From positions 1 through 54,722 of the forward strand of contig NZ_NWUW01000026.1 in the NCBI RefSeq assembly GCF_002746455.1: a stretch of 54,722 nt of DNA, read 5' to 3'. The notes beneath the pieces were generated by a model. It saw only the letters and a list, made by a program, of their open reading frames with translations. It did not search any database and was not told where the DNA came from. Position numbers and translations under genes: made by a program. Positions 39,580 to 47,694 of this stretch are shown in pieces; position 1 is the first letter of the stretch, and the number at the start of each line of letters is the position of its first letter. The stretch comes from Bacillus fungorum. Its GTDB lineage: Bacteria > Bacillota > Bacilli > Bacillales > Bacillaceae_G.

Positions 39580-39839
39580 CGTCCTTTCAGAGACAATGTA
39601 TTTTTAACCTATGTTTTTCATATGTTGCTACAAAACAATTACTTCAGTTTTTGCATAAGTATTTACCTCTTTAGTATTACCCATGTTTAAAGCTGATATA
39701 ACCATAAAAATAAACAATAAATAAATTTGTTAATGGCGACGAGGACGACAGGAGCGAGGGAAGCCATAATGCCCCAAACGATTCTGTTTTATACATGGAA
39801 ATTGAAAAAAATTAAAATTTTTTTGTAAGGGGGATAAGT
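39580..39839. other. Gene-free gap with purine-rich GC island
   Basis: AT-rich apart from about 39734-39765, where GACGAGGACGACAGGAGCG gives short GAC/GAG-type repeats and is followed by AAGCCATAATGCCCC. It lies 75 bp before the FtsK-like gene. It is a possible binding or nicking site for the second relaxase-like protein, but no hairpin is evident. Confidence 0.35.
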
Positions 39840-41027
39840 ATGTTTGAAATGATTGAAAAAATTGAGAGGGCATGGGTGAATTTTCAAGAAAAGAAAAGGA
39901 TTAAGGAAATGGAAAGAGAAGTAACGGAACAAGTCAAAAAAGCATTTCATACGGCACAGCTTTTCTTAGTAATGCAAAATGAACATATAAAGACATATGT
40001 TTATCCAAGTGTTTTAAATGTACGTTTTTTAGATACACATGTTGAAATTTATGGGAACATTCCAAAAGGAATGAATCCAAGTGTTTTTACTCAAAAAAAA
40101 TTTGTATTTCAACAATATCTTGATGAAAATATACAAATTGTAACAGATGTGTCTAGTTATACAATAAGGGTGTTTCCTGAACGCATGAGCGTTGTTAAGT
40201 ATGATTATGAATCCTTTCCTATTAAGAGCATGAAAATGCCCGTAGTGGCAGGGAAAAACAGGTTTAATGAGTGGGTTACTTTTTCTATGATTGAAAATCC
40301 TACGGTTTTAGTTGCTGGAATACCGGGAAGCGGAAAGTCTGTTATGGATAGACAAATATTAACTACACTTATGCTACACCACAAACCAACTGAACTAGAA
40401 ATACACCTTGTGGACTTAAAAGGTAGTGAATTTCACATATTTCAGCACTGTCAGCATGTAAAAAGTATGAGCGTTACAGGAAAAGAATTTAGTCCCATTA
40501 TGAAGAAATTAGAAAAGGAACTAGAAAAAAGAGGACAAATATTAAGAGAATATGGAGTAGCGCATATTGATAAATTGCCAAAAGAAAAAAGAATGAAGTA
40601 CATCTTATTAATGATTGATGAAATTCTATTATTAAATAATGGAACGGCTGAAGCGAAAGAAACAAGAGAGTCACTTTTAAAATGGGCGGCTTTAGGTAGG
40701 GCGCTTGGTTGTTTTACCATTGTCTCATTACAAAGACCCTGTCATAAATCATTAGATACCGCTTTAAGAGGGATTTTAAATGTACGCATTGTATTTAAGA
40801 CTGAAGATAAAACAAACAGCGAAATTGCAGGGGTAGAGGGCGCAGAAGACATAGCAAGGGATGAAGCGGGGAGAATGGTATTTAAAATTGATAAAAACGA
40901 TATGCAGGACATACAAGCACCGTTTTTAGATGTTGAACCAGCACAAGAATTGATAAGCCATTTAGTAAACAGAAAACCGAAAGAAAAAACAAAAAGCAAT
41001 GACCAACTATTCGGATTGCTTGAATAA
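39840..41027 (+). CDS. FtsK/SpoIIIE-type DNA-pumping ATPase
   Basis: 395 residues, with Walker A AGIPGSGKS (about 160-168), VDLKGSEF following, Walker B ILLMIDEILLL (about 255-265) and SLQRPCHKSL downstream, as in FtsK-type ATPases. No membrane helices at the start, unlike TcpA. Related proteins in Gram-positive mobile elements (Tn916 Orf21, YdcQ) act as coupling proteins. It is followed 15 bp later by a second relaxase-like gene, suggesting a second mobilisation pair or a replication-linked motor. ATG at 39840 after GGGGGATAAG. Confidence 0.88.
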   Translation: MFEMIEKIERAWVNFQEKKRIKEMEREVTEQVKKAFHTAQLFLVMQNEHIKTYVYPSVLNVRFLDTHVEIYGNIPKGMNPSVFTQKKFVFQQYLDENIQIVTDVSSYTIRVFPERMSVVKYDYESFPIKSMKMPVVAGKNRFNEWVTFSMIENPTVLVAGIPGSGKSVMDRQILTTLMLHHKPTELEIHLVDLKGSEFHIFQHCQHVKSMSVTGKEFSPIMKKLEKELEKRGQILREYGVAHIDKLPKEKRMKYILLMIDEILLLNNGTAEAKETRESLLKWAALGRALGCFTIVSLQRPCHKSLDTALRGILNVRIVFKTEDKTNSEIAGVEGAEDIARDEAGRMVFKIDKNDMQDIQAPFLDVEPAQELISHLVNRKPKEKTKSNDQLFGLLE

Positions 41028-41042
41028 ATGGAGGGGGTTTTA

Positions 41043-41717
41043 ATGAATCAGCGTGACAAATCCATTATTAATGATATAGAACGATTTAGAGTTTTAAGTA
41101 GAGATCAAATTATTAAAATTCATTTTTCAAACTTAAAAAAGCCTATAAGTACATGCAATTTAGTTTTAAAGAGATTGCAAGATAGGGGGTACATTAAGGC
41201 TTGTAAAGATTTCCGACCATATTTGTACATGAAACCTGATTCTAAAATTAAACCGCACAGTCAGAAAGTGTTTCACTTTTTAAAAATTGCTGATACCTAT
41301 ATTGATTTATTGAAACATGATGCTCAATTATCATATGTACAGATTGAACCCAAGTATAAAAAAGGAGAAGTTGAGCCTGATCTCTTTTGTATTTTTAAGA
41401 AATCACCGTTTTTTATTGAAATACAATTAACGGTGTACAGTGAAAAAGTCATGAATGAAAAAATTGAACGATATGAAAATCTATATAATTCAAATCTATG
41501 GAGAAATTTTGAATGGCAGCAAGAAGGAAAAGAGGTATTTCCAGTTATAGTTATTATTACAGATAGCTATTATGATATTGAAACTGAATTAAGAGTATTG
41601 CAGTTTCCTAGTATTGAATCACTTGTACAACGCTATAATGAAGAAAAGAAAGTAAGGAAAAAAGATGAATCTGAAATAAAAAACGAAAATGGTACTATAA
41701 AAATAACTATAAAATAA
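41043..41717 (+). CDS. Second Replic_Relax/MOBC-type protein
   Basis: 224 residues: N-terminal winged helix (about 5-65), then a nuclease-like domain with FHFLKIAD (H78), VEPDLF (P112-D113) and FFIEIQLT (E126, Q128) followed by lysines 135 and 140. Same overall plan as the protein at 13095, with little sequence identity by eye. Q instead of the second E/K position may weaken the catalytic site. Paired with the FtsK-like ATPase as the first one is paired with VirD4. ATG at 41043 follows GGAGGGGG. Terminator after. Confidence 0.7.
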   Translation: MNQRDKSIINDIERFRVLSRDQIIKIHFSNLKKPISTCNLVLKRLQDRGYIKACKDFRPYLYMKPDSKIKPHSQKVFHFLKIADTYIDLLKHDAQLSYVQIEPKYKKGEVEPDLFCIFKKSPFFIEIQLTVYSEKVMNEKIERYENLYNSNLWRNFEWQQEGKEVFPVIVIITDSYYDIETELRVLQFPSIESLVQRYNEEKKVRKKDESEIKNENGTIKITIK

Positions 41718-41719
41718 AT

Positions 41720-41757
41720 GTTAAAAAAAGGGATGCAATTTGCGTCCCTTTTTTTCT
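41720..41757 (+). terminator. Terminator
   Basis: AAAAAGGGA and a near-complementary TCCCTTTTT around ATGC/GCGT, followed by T residues. Confidence 0.88.
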
Positions 41758-41776
41758 AACTTATTATGGATTAATA

Positions 41777-41899
41777 TTGAATATATGAAAAAATATGGTA
41801 CAATTTATTTAAGAGTTATTTGTCTTTTCTAAATTTTCTCGAAGTCCCTTGTGGTTGATTACCTTTGCCAGTTCGACCACACGAAGGGGCTTTTTCCCT
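41777..41899 (+). ncRNA. Candidate small RNA with its own promoter
   Basis: TTGAAT (41777-41782), 16 bp, TACAAT (41799-41804); start near 41811. The RNA would end in a large hairpin (41849-41893): AAGTCCCTT..TGGT and ACCA..AAGGGGCTT, followed by T residues. Its loop contains CCTTTGCC, complementary to the SD region GCAAAGG found before the genes at 34268, 41987 and 47695. Only the promoter and terminator are firm. Confidence 0.5.
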
Positions 41900-41922
41900 T
41901 TTTTGGATAAAATATGTTGTTG

Positions 41923-41941
41923 TAGTAATTTATATATACTA
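41923..41941 (+). promoter_or_regulatory. TAGTA-type inverted repeat, copy 2
   Basis: TAGTAATTTATATATACTA, here overlapping a -10-like TATACTATAAT. Upstream of the 46-aa membrane protein gene. Confidence 0.5.
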
Positions 41942-41986
41942 TAATGAATTAGAGGTTTAAATAAATTACTGCAAAGGAGGGGTTAA

Positions 41987-42127
41987 ATGAATGATGAAAA
42001 TATGAATTATAATAATTATGAGCCTAGTAATCATTTAGATTTTTGGATAGGTTGTAAGAATGCTATTATTATAGCTTCTCATTTTTGGTTATTAGTATTG
42101 GGGGGATTTTTATTTTTTATGAAATGA
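41987..42127 (+). CDS. Small membrane protein, 46 aa
   Basis: Asparagine-rich polar start (about 1-16) and one or two membrane segments (about 19-45). SD GCAAAGGAGGGG is excellent. Function unknown. Preceded by a TAGTA-type operator. Confidence 0.55.
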   Translation: MNDENMNYNNYEPSNHLDFWIGCKNAIIIASHFWLLVLGGFLFFMK

Positions 42128-42263
42128 ATTTCAAATATGAAAAGACCCACACATGGCAGCGTGTGAGTCTAAGGGAAATAATTTTAACCAGAAATTAAAA
42201 TTACACTGACAAATTCGCATTGTCAGTAACATTATAATTTGAAATTCTAATCATTACAATATG
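42128..42263. other. Gene-free stretch with two hairpins
   Basis: AGACCCACAC/GTGTGAGTCT near 42143-42171 and ACTGACAA/TTGTCAGT near 42207-42230. Neither has a T run. Confidence 0.55.
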
Positions 42264-42316
42264 TTTATAGATATTGGCACAAACGATAAAGCATGTTTGT
42301 GGCCTACATCTATAAA
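42264..42316 (+). repeat. CACAAAC hairpin family, copy 3
   Basis: TTTATAGAT and ATCTATAAA outer stem around TTGGCACAAAC...GTTTGTGGCC. It ends 10 bases before the SD of the topoisomerase gene, like copy 1 before the sortase gene. Confidence 0.75.
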
Positions 42317-42335
42317 TGGGAAAAGGGGAAAGAAT

Positions 42336-44504
42336 ATGCGAGTTATTTTAGCGGAAAAATCGAGCCAAGCACAAGCGTATTGTGATGCTATGGAGCGAGT
42401 ACAAAAGAAAGATGGTTATTATACTGGTTATTTTCGAGAATTAGATGAAACTTTTGTAATAGTTCATGCTAAAGGGCATTTGATGGAACTTTATGACCCA
42501 ATTGATTATAAAGAAGAATGGGGAAAATGGAACTTAAAAGATTTACCGATAATCCCTGAAGAATTTAAATTTAAACTAAAAACAGATAAAGAATCAAAAC
42601 GATTATTTGAGATTGCAAGGAAACAATTAAGGATGGCTGACAGCGTGATCGTGGGTACCGATGGAGACAGAGAGGGTGAAAACATAGCAAGATTAATAAT
42701 GAAAATGGCAGGTTGTGAACATAAACCAACCCAACGTCTTTGGATAAATTCACTTGTTCCTAAAAAAGTAAAAGAGGGTTTGTTAAATTTACAAGATGGT
42801 AATAAATATAAAAATAAGTATGAAGAAGCACAAGGGAGACAACGAGCAGACTGGATTGTTGGTATTAATGCAAGCCGTCTTTTTACGTTAGCCTTAAAGG
42901 ACAAAGGAATTAATGAAAAGTTTTCTGTTGGAAGGGTGCAAAGCGCCACATTAAAGTTAATTTATGACCGACAAATAGCAATTGAACAGTTTGAACCAAA
43001 ACCAATATTTAGTATTGAAGCTATAGTGAATACTAACCCAGCGATTATATTAAAAACAACTGATAAATTTGAAGATAAAAATGAGTTTCAAAAGTTTATA
43101 AGAAATCATCGATTAAATGAAAAACCTTTAAAAGCAATTATCACAGATGTAGAAAAAGAAATAAAACCATCGTTTTCACCAAAATTATTTTCACTTGCTA
43201 CACTTCAAACTTATGCAAATAAAAAATATAAATTATCACCTAAAAAGGTGCTAGACATTGTTCAAACGTTGTATGATAGTCCATTAAAATTAGTAACTTA
43301 TCCACGTTCGGATTGTGAATATATAACGGAAAATGAATTTGAATATATTCAAAAACATGTAAAAGATTATCAAAATATTGTATCGCAGCCATTTGAAATT
43401 ACTTCATATGAACCTAATAAAAAATACATTGATAATAAAAAAGTAAAAGAGCATTACGCTATTGTACCCACTGAAAATATACCTAGTAAAGAAACATTAG
43501 ATTCTTTAACAAAAGATCAGAGAAATATTTATTTTGCTATTATAACAAGAACTATTGCAATGTTTCATAAACCATATGAGTATGAGGAAACAGTAATTTC
43601 AGCAAAAATTCAGGATTTATCTTTTTATGTAAAAGGAAAAGTTGAAATTACAAAGGGTTGGAAAGAACTTTATGAAGAAGAAGCAGAAAATAACGATGTA
43701 TTATTGCCAAAAGTAAACGCTGGTGAAAGTTATACAGTGGAGATTGAAGAAAAAGAGGGGAAAACTAGCCCACCAAAACCTCTAACAGAAGGACAACTAA
43801 TACCTTTAATGCAAACATGTGGTTTAAGAGATAATGATTTTAGTTTAGAAGATGAAGAAGAGACTTCAGAAGCAATTAAAATATTAAAAGAAGTTGAGGG
43901 ATTGGGAACTTCAGCAACAAGGGCTGGAATTATTGAAACATTACAGGATAACAGATATATAGAAATTAAGAATAATAAAGTTATTATCACTAAAAAAGGT
44001 AGATTAATTTGTGAAATGCTTGCAGATACGTTGTTAACTAATCCTTTAATGACAGGAAAATGGGAGCTGTTTTTAAAAGAGATCGGTGAGGGAAAACAGA
44101 AGAAAGAAACATTTATTTTTGGTATTAGTAAATTTGTAGAAAAGTTAATTGAAGCAAAAAAAGTGAGTATTAAAAGCATGGACTTAGGTGAAGAAATGGA
44201 AGAAATTCAAAAGGAAAAAGAAGGGGCTATTTGTGAATGCCCAATTTGTAAGAAAGGAAATATAGTGGATAGAAAAAGCTTTTTTGGATGCACAAATTAT
44301 AAAGAAGGTTGTAAGTTTACCATTAGTAAATCAATTTTAGGAAAGAATATCACAAAACCACAAGTGAAAAAATTATGTGATGAAAAAGGGAAAACGGGAT
44401 TAATAAAAGGATTTGAAAAAGATGGTAGAACATTTGATGCATTTTTAAAGCGTGAGGGAATGAAAATAAATTTTGAGTTTGAAAAGAAAGTTGTGAAAAA
44501 TTAG
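42336..44504 (+). CDS. topB: Type IA DNA topoisomerase (topoisomerase III)
   Basis: 722 residues. Breaks and rejoins one strand to remove links between DNA circles. Toprim domain at the start (VILAEKSSQAQAYCDAM, then DGDREGEN about 108-115), active-site tyrosine in LVTYPRSD (about Y323), and a C-terminal four-cysteine zinc finger (CECPICKK...FFGCTNY...C, about 630-665). Plasmid TopB proteins resolve replication or transfer intermediates. ATG at 42336 follows AAAAGGGGAAAG; a hairpin of the CACAAAC family forms its leader. Strong terminator downstream. Confidence 0.95.
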   Translation: MRVILAEKSSQAQAYCDAMERVQKKDGYYTGYFRELDETFVIVHAKGHLMELYDPIDYKEEWGKWNLKDLPIIPEEFKFKLKTDKESKRLFEIARKQLRMADSVIVGTDGDREGENIARLIMKMAGCEHKPTQRLWINSLVPKKVKEGLLNLQDGNKYKNKYEEAQGRQRADWIVGINASRLFTLALKDKGINEKFSVGRVQSATLKLIYDRQIAIEQFEPKPIFSIEAIVNTNPAIILKTTDKFEDKNEFQKFIRNHRLNEKPLKAIITDVEKEIKPSFSPKLFSLATLQTYANKKYKLSPKKVLDIVQTLYDSPLKLVTYPRSDCEYITENEFEYIQKHVKDYQNIVSQPFEITSYEPNKKYIDNKKVKEHYAIVPTENIPSKETLDSLTKDQRNIYFAIITRTIAMFHKPYEYEETVISAKIQDLSFYVKGKVEITKGWKELYEEEAENNDVLLPKVNAGESYTVEIEEKEGKTSPPKPLTEGQLIPLMQTCGLRDNDFSLEDEEETSEAIKILKEVEGLGTSATRAGIIETLQDNRYIEIKNNKVIITKKGRLICEMLADTLLTNPLMTGKWELFLKEIGEGKQKKETFIFGISKFVEKLIEAKKVSIKSMDLGEEMEEIQKEKEGAICECPICKKGNIVDRKSFFGCTNYKEGCKFTISKSILGKNITKPQVKKLCDEKGKTGLIKGFEKDGRTFDAFLKREGMKINFEFEKKVVKN

Positions 44505-44517
44505 TAAGTATTAAAAT

Positions 44518-44568
44518 TTGGGTTGTAAAAAAGGGAAAAAACGTGTTGTTTTTCCTTTTTTACAACCG
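44518..44568 (+). terminator. Terminator of topB
   Basis: GGTTGTAAAAAAGGGAAAAA pairs with its near-perfect complement around a short loop (about 44520-44566). The right arm supplies the T run. Confidence 0.88.
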
Positions 44569-44690
44569 CACCAACTGAAGCGGAGCGAAAGGCGGTAGTG
44601 AGAAAGTTTAATTTCAGAAAATAAAGTTTATTTGAAAAAAATTTTTTGGTATGATGGAATTAATTTACAAAGAAAAGGAGACCGGAATTT

Positions 44691-45800
44691 ATGAATGTAC
44701 AAGTAATCTCAAAAGAACATATGACACAACTTTTAGGTAATTGGTATCGTACAATTCGTTCTCAAAATCTTGACGAAGCTAAAGAGTTAAAAAAAGAAAT
44801 TGATTCGAAAATTAATCATATGGAAGAAGATCAGAAAATATTGGAGTATTATTTGTTATTAGATTTCCGCTATAAAATTTTATGTTCCGATTTTTACCCC
44901 AATGTTTCAGGAATTAGTAAAGCAGAACTTAAAGAATTTAATATAAATCATAATTCTAGTGACGATTTCTTATCATATTATTATTACTTTTTTAAAGCTA
45001 CACATGAAATGATTATGGGAAAATATAAAGAAGCGGAAAAGGACTTTGAAAAGGCTGGGGAATTTATCGTTAAAATTCCTGATGAAATTGAGAAAGCTGA
45101 ATATAACTTTAAATTAGCAACATATTATTATTATGTTTGCCAGCCAGTTTTAGTTGTTCAATTTGTTTCTAAAGCAAAAAGTACATTTTTAAAACAAGCT
45201 GGATACGATTTAAAGATAGCAGCTTGTGACAACCTTTTGGGACTTGCTTGTATTCAATTAAGCCAGTTTGAACAAGCAGAAGAATATTTAATCTCGTCAA
45301 TTAATGTTTTGCAAAAGAAAAATGAAGAATCGCTTGTATTACGTGGTAAGCATAGTTTAGGTGTTATGTATGCAGAACAAAACCTTTCTGTATTAGCAAT
45401 TAGGCATTTATCTGAAGTTACGAAAAAGAATCCTGATAGCTTTAGAGCAGTTTATTTAGAAGCTAGAGAGTATTCGAAATTAGGAGAGATCAAGAAAGCA
45501 ATTGAATTAATTGATAAAGGGTTAGAGGTTTGTAACAAATTTGAAAATGTTGAGTATCAGCATCATTTCAATATATTGAAACGAAAATGTCAAAAACCTG
45601 AAGCGAAATTATTAGAAGTAGTTATTTTAGAAGGATTATCGTATTTTGAAAAAGAAGGTTTATGGGAGTACGTACAAGAGTATTCTGAAGTATTAGCAAT
45701 GCAATTTCATGAAGAAGGAAATCATGAAAAGGCAAGTAAATATTTCTACAAGGGAACTAAAGAAAAAGAAAAAGCATTTCAGAAAGGGGCTTTAAGATGA
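44691..45800 (+). CDS. rap: Rap-family TPR regulator (RRNPP)
   Basis: 369 residues, normal Rap length. N-terminal three-helix bundle (about 1-75), then tetratricopeptide repeats to the end (about 100-365, with patterns such as YKEAEKDFEKAGEF, AEEYLISSINVL, AIELIDKGLEV). Rap proteins dephosphorylate Spo0F or bind other regulators and are switched off by short Phr peptides; some plasmid Rap proteins delay sporulation or control conjugation. ATG at 44691 after AAAGGAG. Directly followed by, and overlapping, a phr gene. Confidence 0.93.
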   Translation: MNVQVISKEHMTQLLGNWYRTIRSQNLDEAKELKKEIDSKINHMEEDQKILEYYLLLDFRYKILCSDFYPNVSGISKAELKEFNINHNSSDDFLSYYYYFFKATHEMIMGKYKEAEKDFEKAGEFIVKIPDEIEKAEYNFKLATYYYYVCQPVLVVQFVSKAKSTFLKQAGYDLKIAACDNLLGLACIQLSQFEQAEEYLISSINVLQKKNEESLVLRGKHSLGVMYAEQNLSVLAIRHLSEVTKKNPDSFRAVYLEAREYSKLGEIKKAIELIDKGLEVCNKFENVEYQHHFNILKRKCQKPEAKLLEVVILEGLSYFEKEGLWEYVQEYSEVLAMQFHEEGNHEKASKYFYKGTKEKEKAFQKGALR

Positions 45801-45937
45801 AAAAGGTTATAGTAGGTGTCATGAGTTTATTATTAGTAGGTTTTGTTTTAAATGGAGTAGATAGCCCATCACATGTAGAAGCAAAAGAAACGGATACAAA
45901 TATAATTTTATATACACATGGAGAACCTTGGGGTTGA
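45797..45937 (+). CDS. phr: Phr signal peptide precursor, 46 aa
   Basis: Signal-peptide start (MKKVIVGVMSLLLVGFVLNG), then a short pro-region and C-terminal end YTHGEPWG. The mature signal is probably a five- to seven-residue piece at or near the end, by analogy with Phr peptides of the B. cereus group that contain HG (for instance YAHGKDI of pHT8_1). Start overlaps the rap stop by four bases. Terminator follows. Confidence 0.88.
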   Translation: MKKVIVGVMSLLLVGFVLNGVDSPSHVEAKETDTNIILYTHGEPWG

Positions 45938-45942
45938 TTATA

Positions 45943-45979
45943 AAAAAGGATAGAGAAAATTCTCTATCCTTTTTTATTG
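45943..45979 (+). terminator. Terminator of rap-phr
   Basis: AAAAAAGGATAGAGAA and TTCTCTATCCTTTTTT form a perfect 16-bp stem with a T run. Confidence 0.92.
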
Positions 45980-46187
45980 GGTGTTTTGTAGCGATAATGA
46001 CTAATGACGAGTTAGTCATAAGACTCATATAAATTTTACTATAAATGGAATCAAACTGTAAAATAAAAAAAGACAGAAATTTTCTGTCTTTTTAAGGGTA
46101 TTAATCTTCTTCTTCTAATTCATAGCAACGAATTAGTCTTCATTCTAACAGTTATTGTAAGGATTGTAAATGGAAATAACCGCCTAG

Positions 46188-46206
46188 CAATAATTTATTT
46201 ATACTA
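46188..46206 (+). promoter_or_regulatory. TAGTA-type inverted repeat, copy 3 (weaker)
   Basis: GCAATAATTTATTTATACTA: the left arm is degenerate, the right arm and middle are kept. Confidence 0.4.
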
Positions 46207-46372
46207 TAAAAGAGGTATTTATCGTATGTAAATAAAGAATCCTCTTTGTCAGCATTAAAGAGGATTCAGGGTCTATAAATATGCTGTTGTGTCAAGAAAA
46301 TTGGAAATTTTGCCTAAACTTATTGTAACATAATACCTTTATTGTTACAAATTTCATTTTGAACTTGTATTT

Positions 46373-46397
46373 TTGTAGTAATTTATTTATACTACAA
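46373..46397 (+). promoter_or_regulatory. TAGTA-type inverted repeat, copy 4 (best)
   Basis: TTGTAGTA, nine bases (ATTTATTTA), TACTACAA: perfect eight-base arms. It lies about 50 bp before the winged-helix protein gene, a normal place for an autoregulatory operator. Confidence 0.6.
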
Positions 46398-46446
46398 GTA
46401 AGGGTATTAATCATTAAGCATAAACTTAATGATTGGAGTAATTTAA

Positions 46447-46668
46447 TTGGAAATTTATAAATTAAACATTTCGCACAAAGCAAAGTTTTTCCTTTACACT
46501 TTACGAGAAATGAAGGAAATGGAAAAAACATATAGTGACCTTTCGGATTTATTAGCAATTAATCGGTCATTAATACCAGGAGTCATTAAAGAGTTAGAGG
46601 AGAACAAATTAATAACAGTAGAGAGGGGAAAAGGTAAAAAACCGAGTATATACAGAATTAATTTTTAA
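46447..46668 (+). CDS. Small winged-helix regulator, 73 aa
   Basis: Almost a bare winged-helix domain: helix (SHKAKFFLYTLREM), turn and recognition helix (YSDLSDLLAINRSLIPGVIKEL), wing (LITVERGKGKKPSIYRI). Similar to MarR/phage-replication-type wHTH. It probably binds the TAGTA-type operators and represses itself. TTG start at 46447 follows GGAG at eight bases. Confidence 0.75.
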   Translation: MEIYKLNISHKAKFFLYTLREMKEMEKTYSDLSDLLAINRSLIPGVIKELEENKLITVERGKGKKPSIYRINF

Positions 46669-46716
46669 TGTGCAGTAGCTTATTTATCATTAGTTCTTTT
46701 TCAGAGGGGGAAGTGT

Positions 46717-46881
46717 ATGTTTGTATTGAGTAATAGTAACTTGCAGCCATTCACACCAATGATTCCAGCAGATAGAATGATTATAGCTTTTATTATAGGA
46801 ATAGTTGTAATTGGAGGCATAAGAATTGCTTTAGTTTTGTTAGAAAAAAAAGAAACTAATAAAAAAGGGGAAGAGAAATAA
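46717..46881 (+). CDS. Small membrane protein, 54 aa
   Basis: One membrane helix (about 22-42), lysine/glutamate-rich tail. SD AGAGGGGGAAG. Stop overlaps the next start (TAATG). Function unknown. Confidence 0.55.
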   Translation: MFVLSNSNLQPFTPMIPADRMIIAFIIGIVVIGGIRIALVLLEKKETNKKGEEK

Positions 46882-47417
46882 TGAAAATGCAGTATGCACT
46901 ATGGGAAATTAAAGAACGTTTATTTTTAGTCGATGCTGAAGAATATTCAGCTTTAACTACAAAAGGGGAATATAAACAAGATGAGCCAACAGAGGAAGAA
47001 AGTTTAAAAAAACTTGTTTATGGTAGTTTTAAAATTCAAGCTGATTATGACAAAAAGGAAGCAATTGAAGAAGCTAAAAATTCAGTTGGATATGCATTAG
47101 GTCACATTAAAGGTAAAACCTGTCATTATATAGAATTGCTCGATTTAGAATTGAGAGAAGATCAAGAAGTATTACATGGGGAAATTCCGTTTTCGGCTCT
47201 TATTCGTACAGACTTAAAGATTCCAAGAAAAAATGAACCAGCGATTAGTGCGTTTCTTAGATATGGAAATATGGAAATTGGAGATAATATTTTAAATCGC
47301 TTTGGAATCTTTGCTATTAAAGGCGAAGAAAAAGGATTAACTAATTTGACAAAAGAAAATTGGAAAGAATTTATTAATGAAAAAAAAGAAATAAAAGTAG
47401 CTGAATTACTTAAATAA
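46881..47417 (+). CDS. Hypothetical protein, 178 aa
   Basis: Soluble acidic protein; no family recognised. Helix-rich at both ends with a strand-rich middle (HYIELLDLELREDQEV). SD GGGGAAGAG lies inside the preceding gene, so translation is likely coupled. Confidence 0.6.
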   Translation: MKMQYALWEIKERLFLVDAEEYSALTTKGEYKQDEPTEEESLKKLVYGSFKIQADYDKKEAIEEAKNSVGYALGHIKGKTCHYIELLDLELREDQEVLHGEIPFSALIRTDLKIPRKNEPAISAFLRYGNMEIGDNILNRFGIFAIKGEEKGLTNLTKENWKEFINEKKEIKVAELLK

Positions 47418-47445
47418 TAATCTAAGGGAATGGAGAGAAGATAAA

Positions 47446-47661
47446 ATGAATAATAGATTAGCAGAAGCGCATACCGGAAAAGGTTTCAAATGGAATTTTA
47501 GTGAATTATTGGTTGGTCGTACTGGTCAAATTACTCGTAATGTGGAAATTATTGATGCAAAGGAGTCTACAATTGGTGGAGTTAAATCAATTAGTATTCG
47601 GGTAAGGGATAACATAGGAAATGAGTATTGGACAGAACTTGAAGAAGTATCTTTGGATTAA
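47446..47661 (+). CDS. Hypothetical protein, 71 aa
   Basis: Strand-rich second half (SIRVRDNIGNEYWTELEEV), no family recognised. SD AATGGAGAGAAG. Confidence 0.58.
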   Translation: MNNRLAEAHTGKGFKWNFSELLVGRTGQITRNVEIIDAKESTIGGVKSISIRVRDNIGNEYWTELEEVSLD

Positions 47662-47694
47662 ATTTGTAATTAAATAAGCAAAGGGGTGTATGTT

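Larger units (their letters stand above)
45980..46446. other. Gene-free region with regulatory hairpins and operators
   Basis: No credible gene. Terminator-like hairpin AAAAAGACAGAAA/TTTCTGTCTTTTT (46066-46094), hairpin GAATCCTCTTT/AAAGAGGATTC (46229-46259), and two TAGTA-type operators at 46188 and 46376. Confidence 0.6.
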
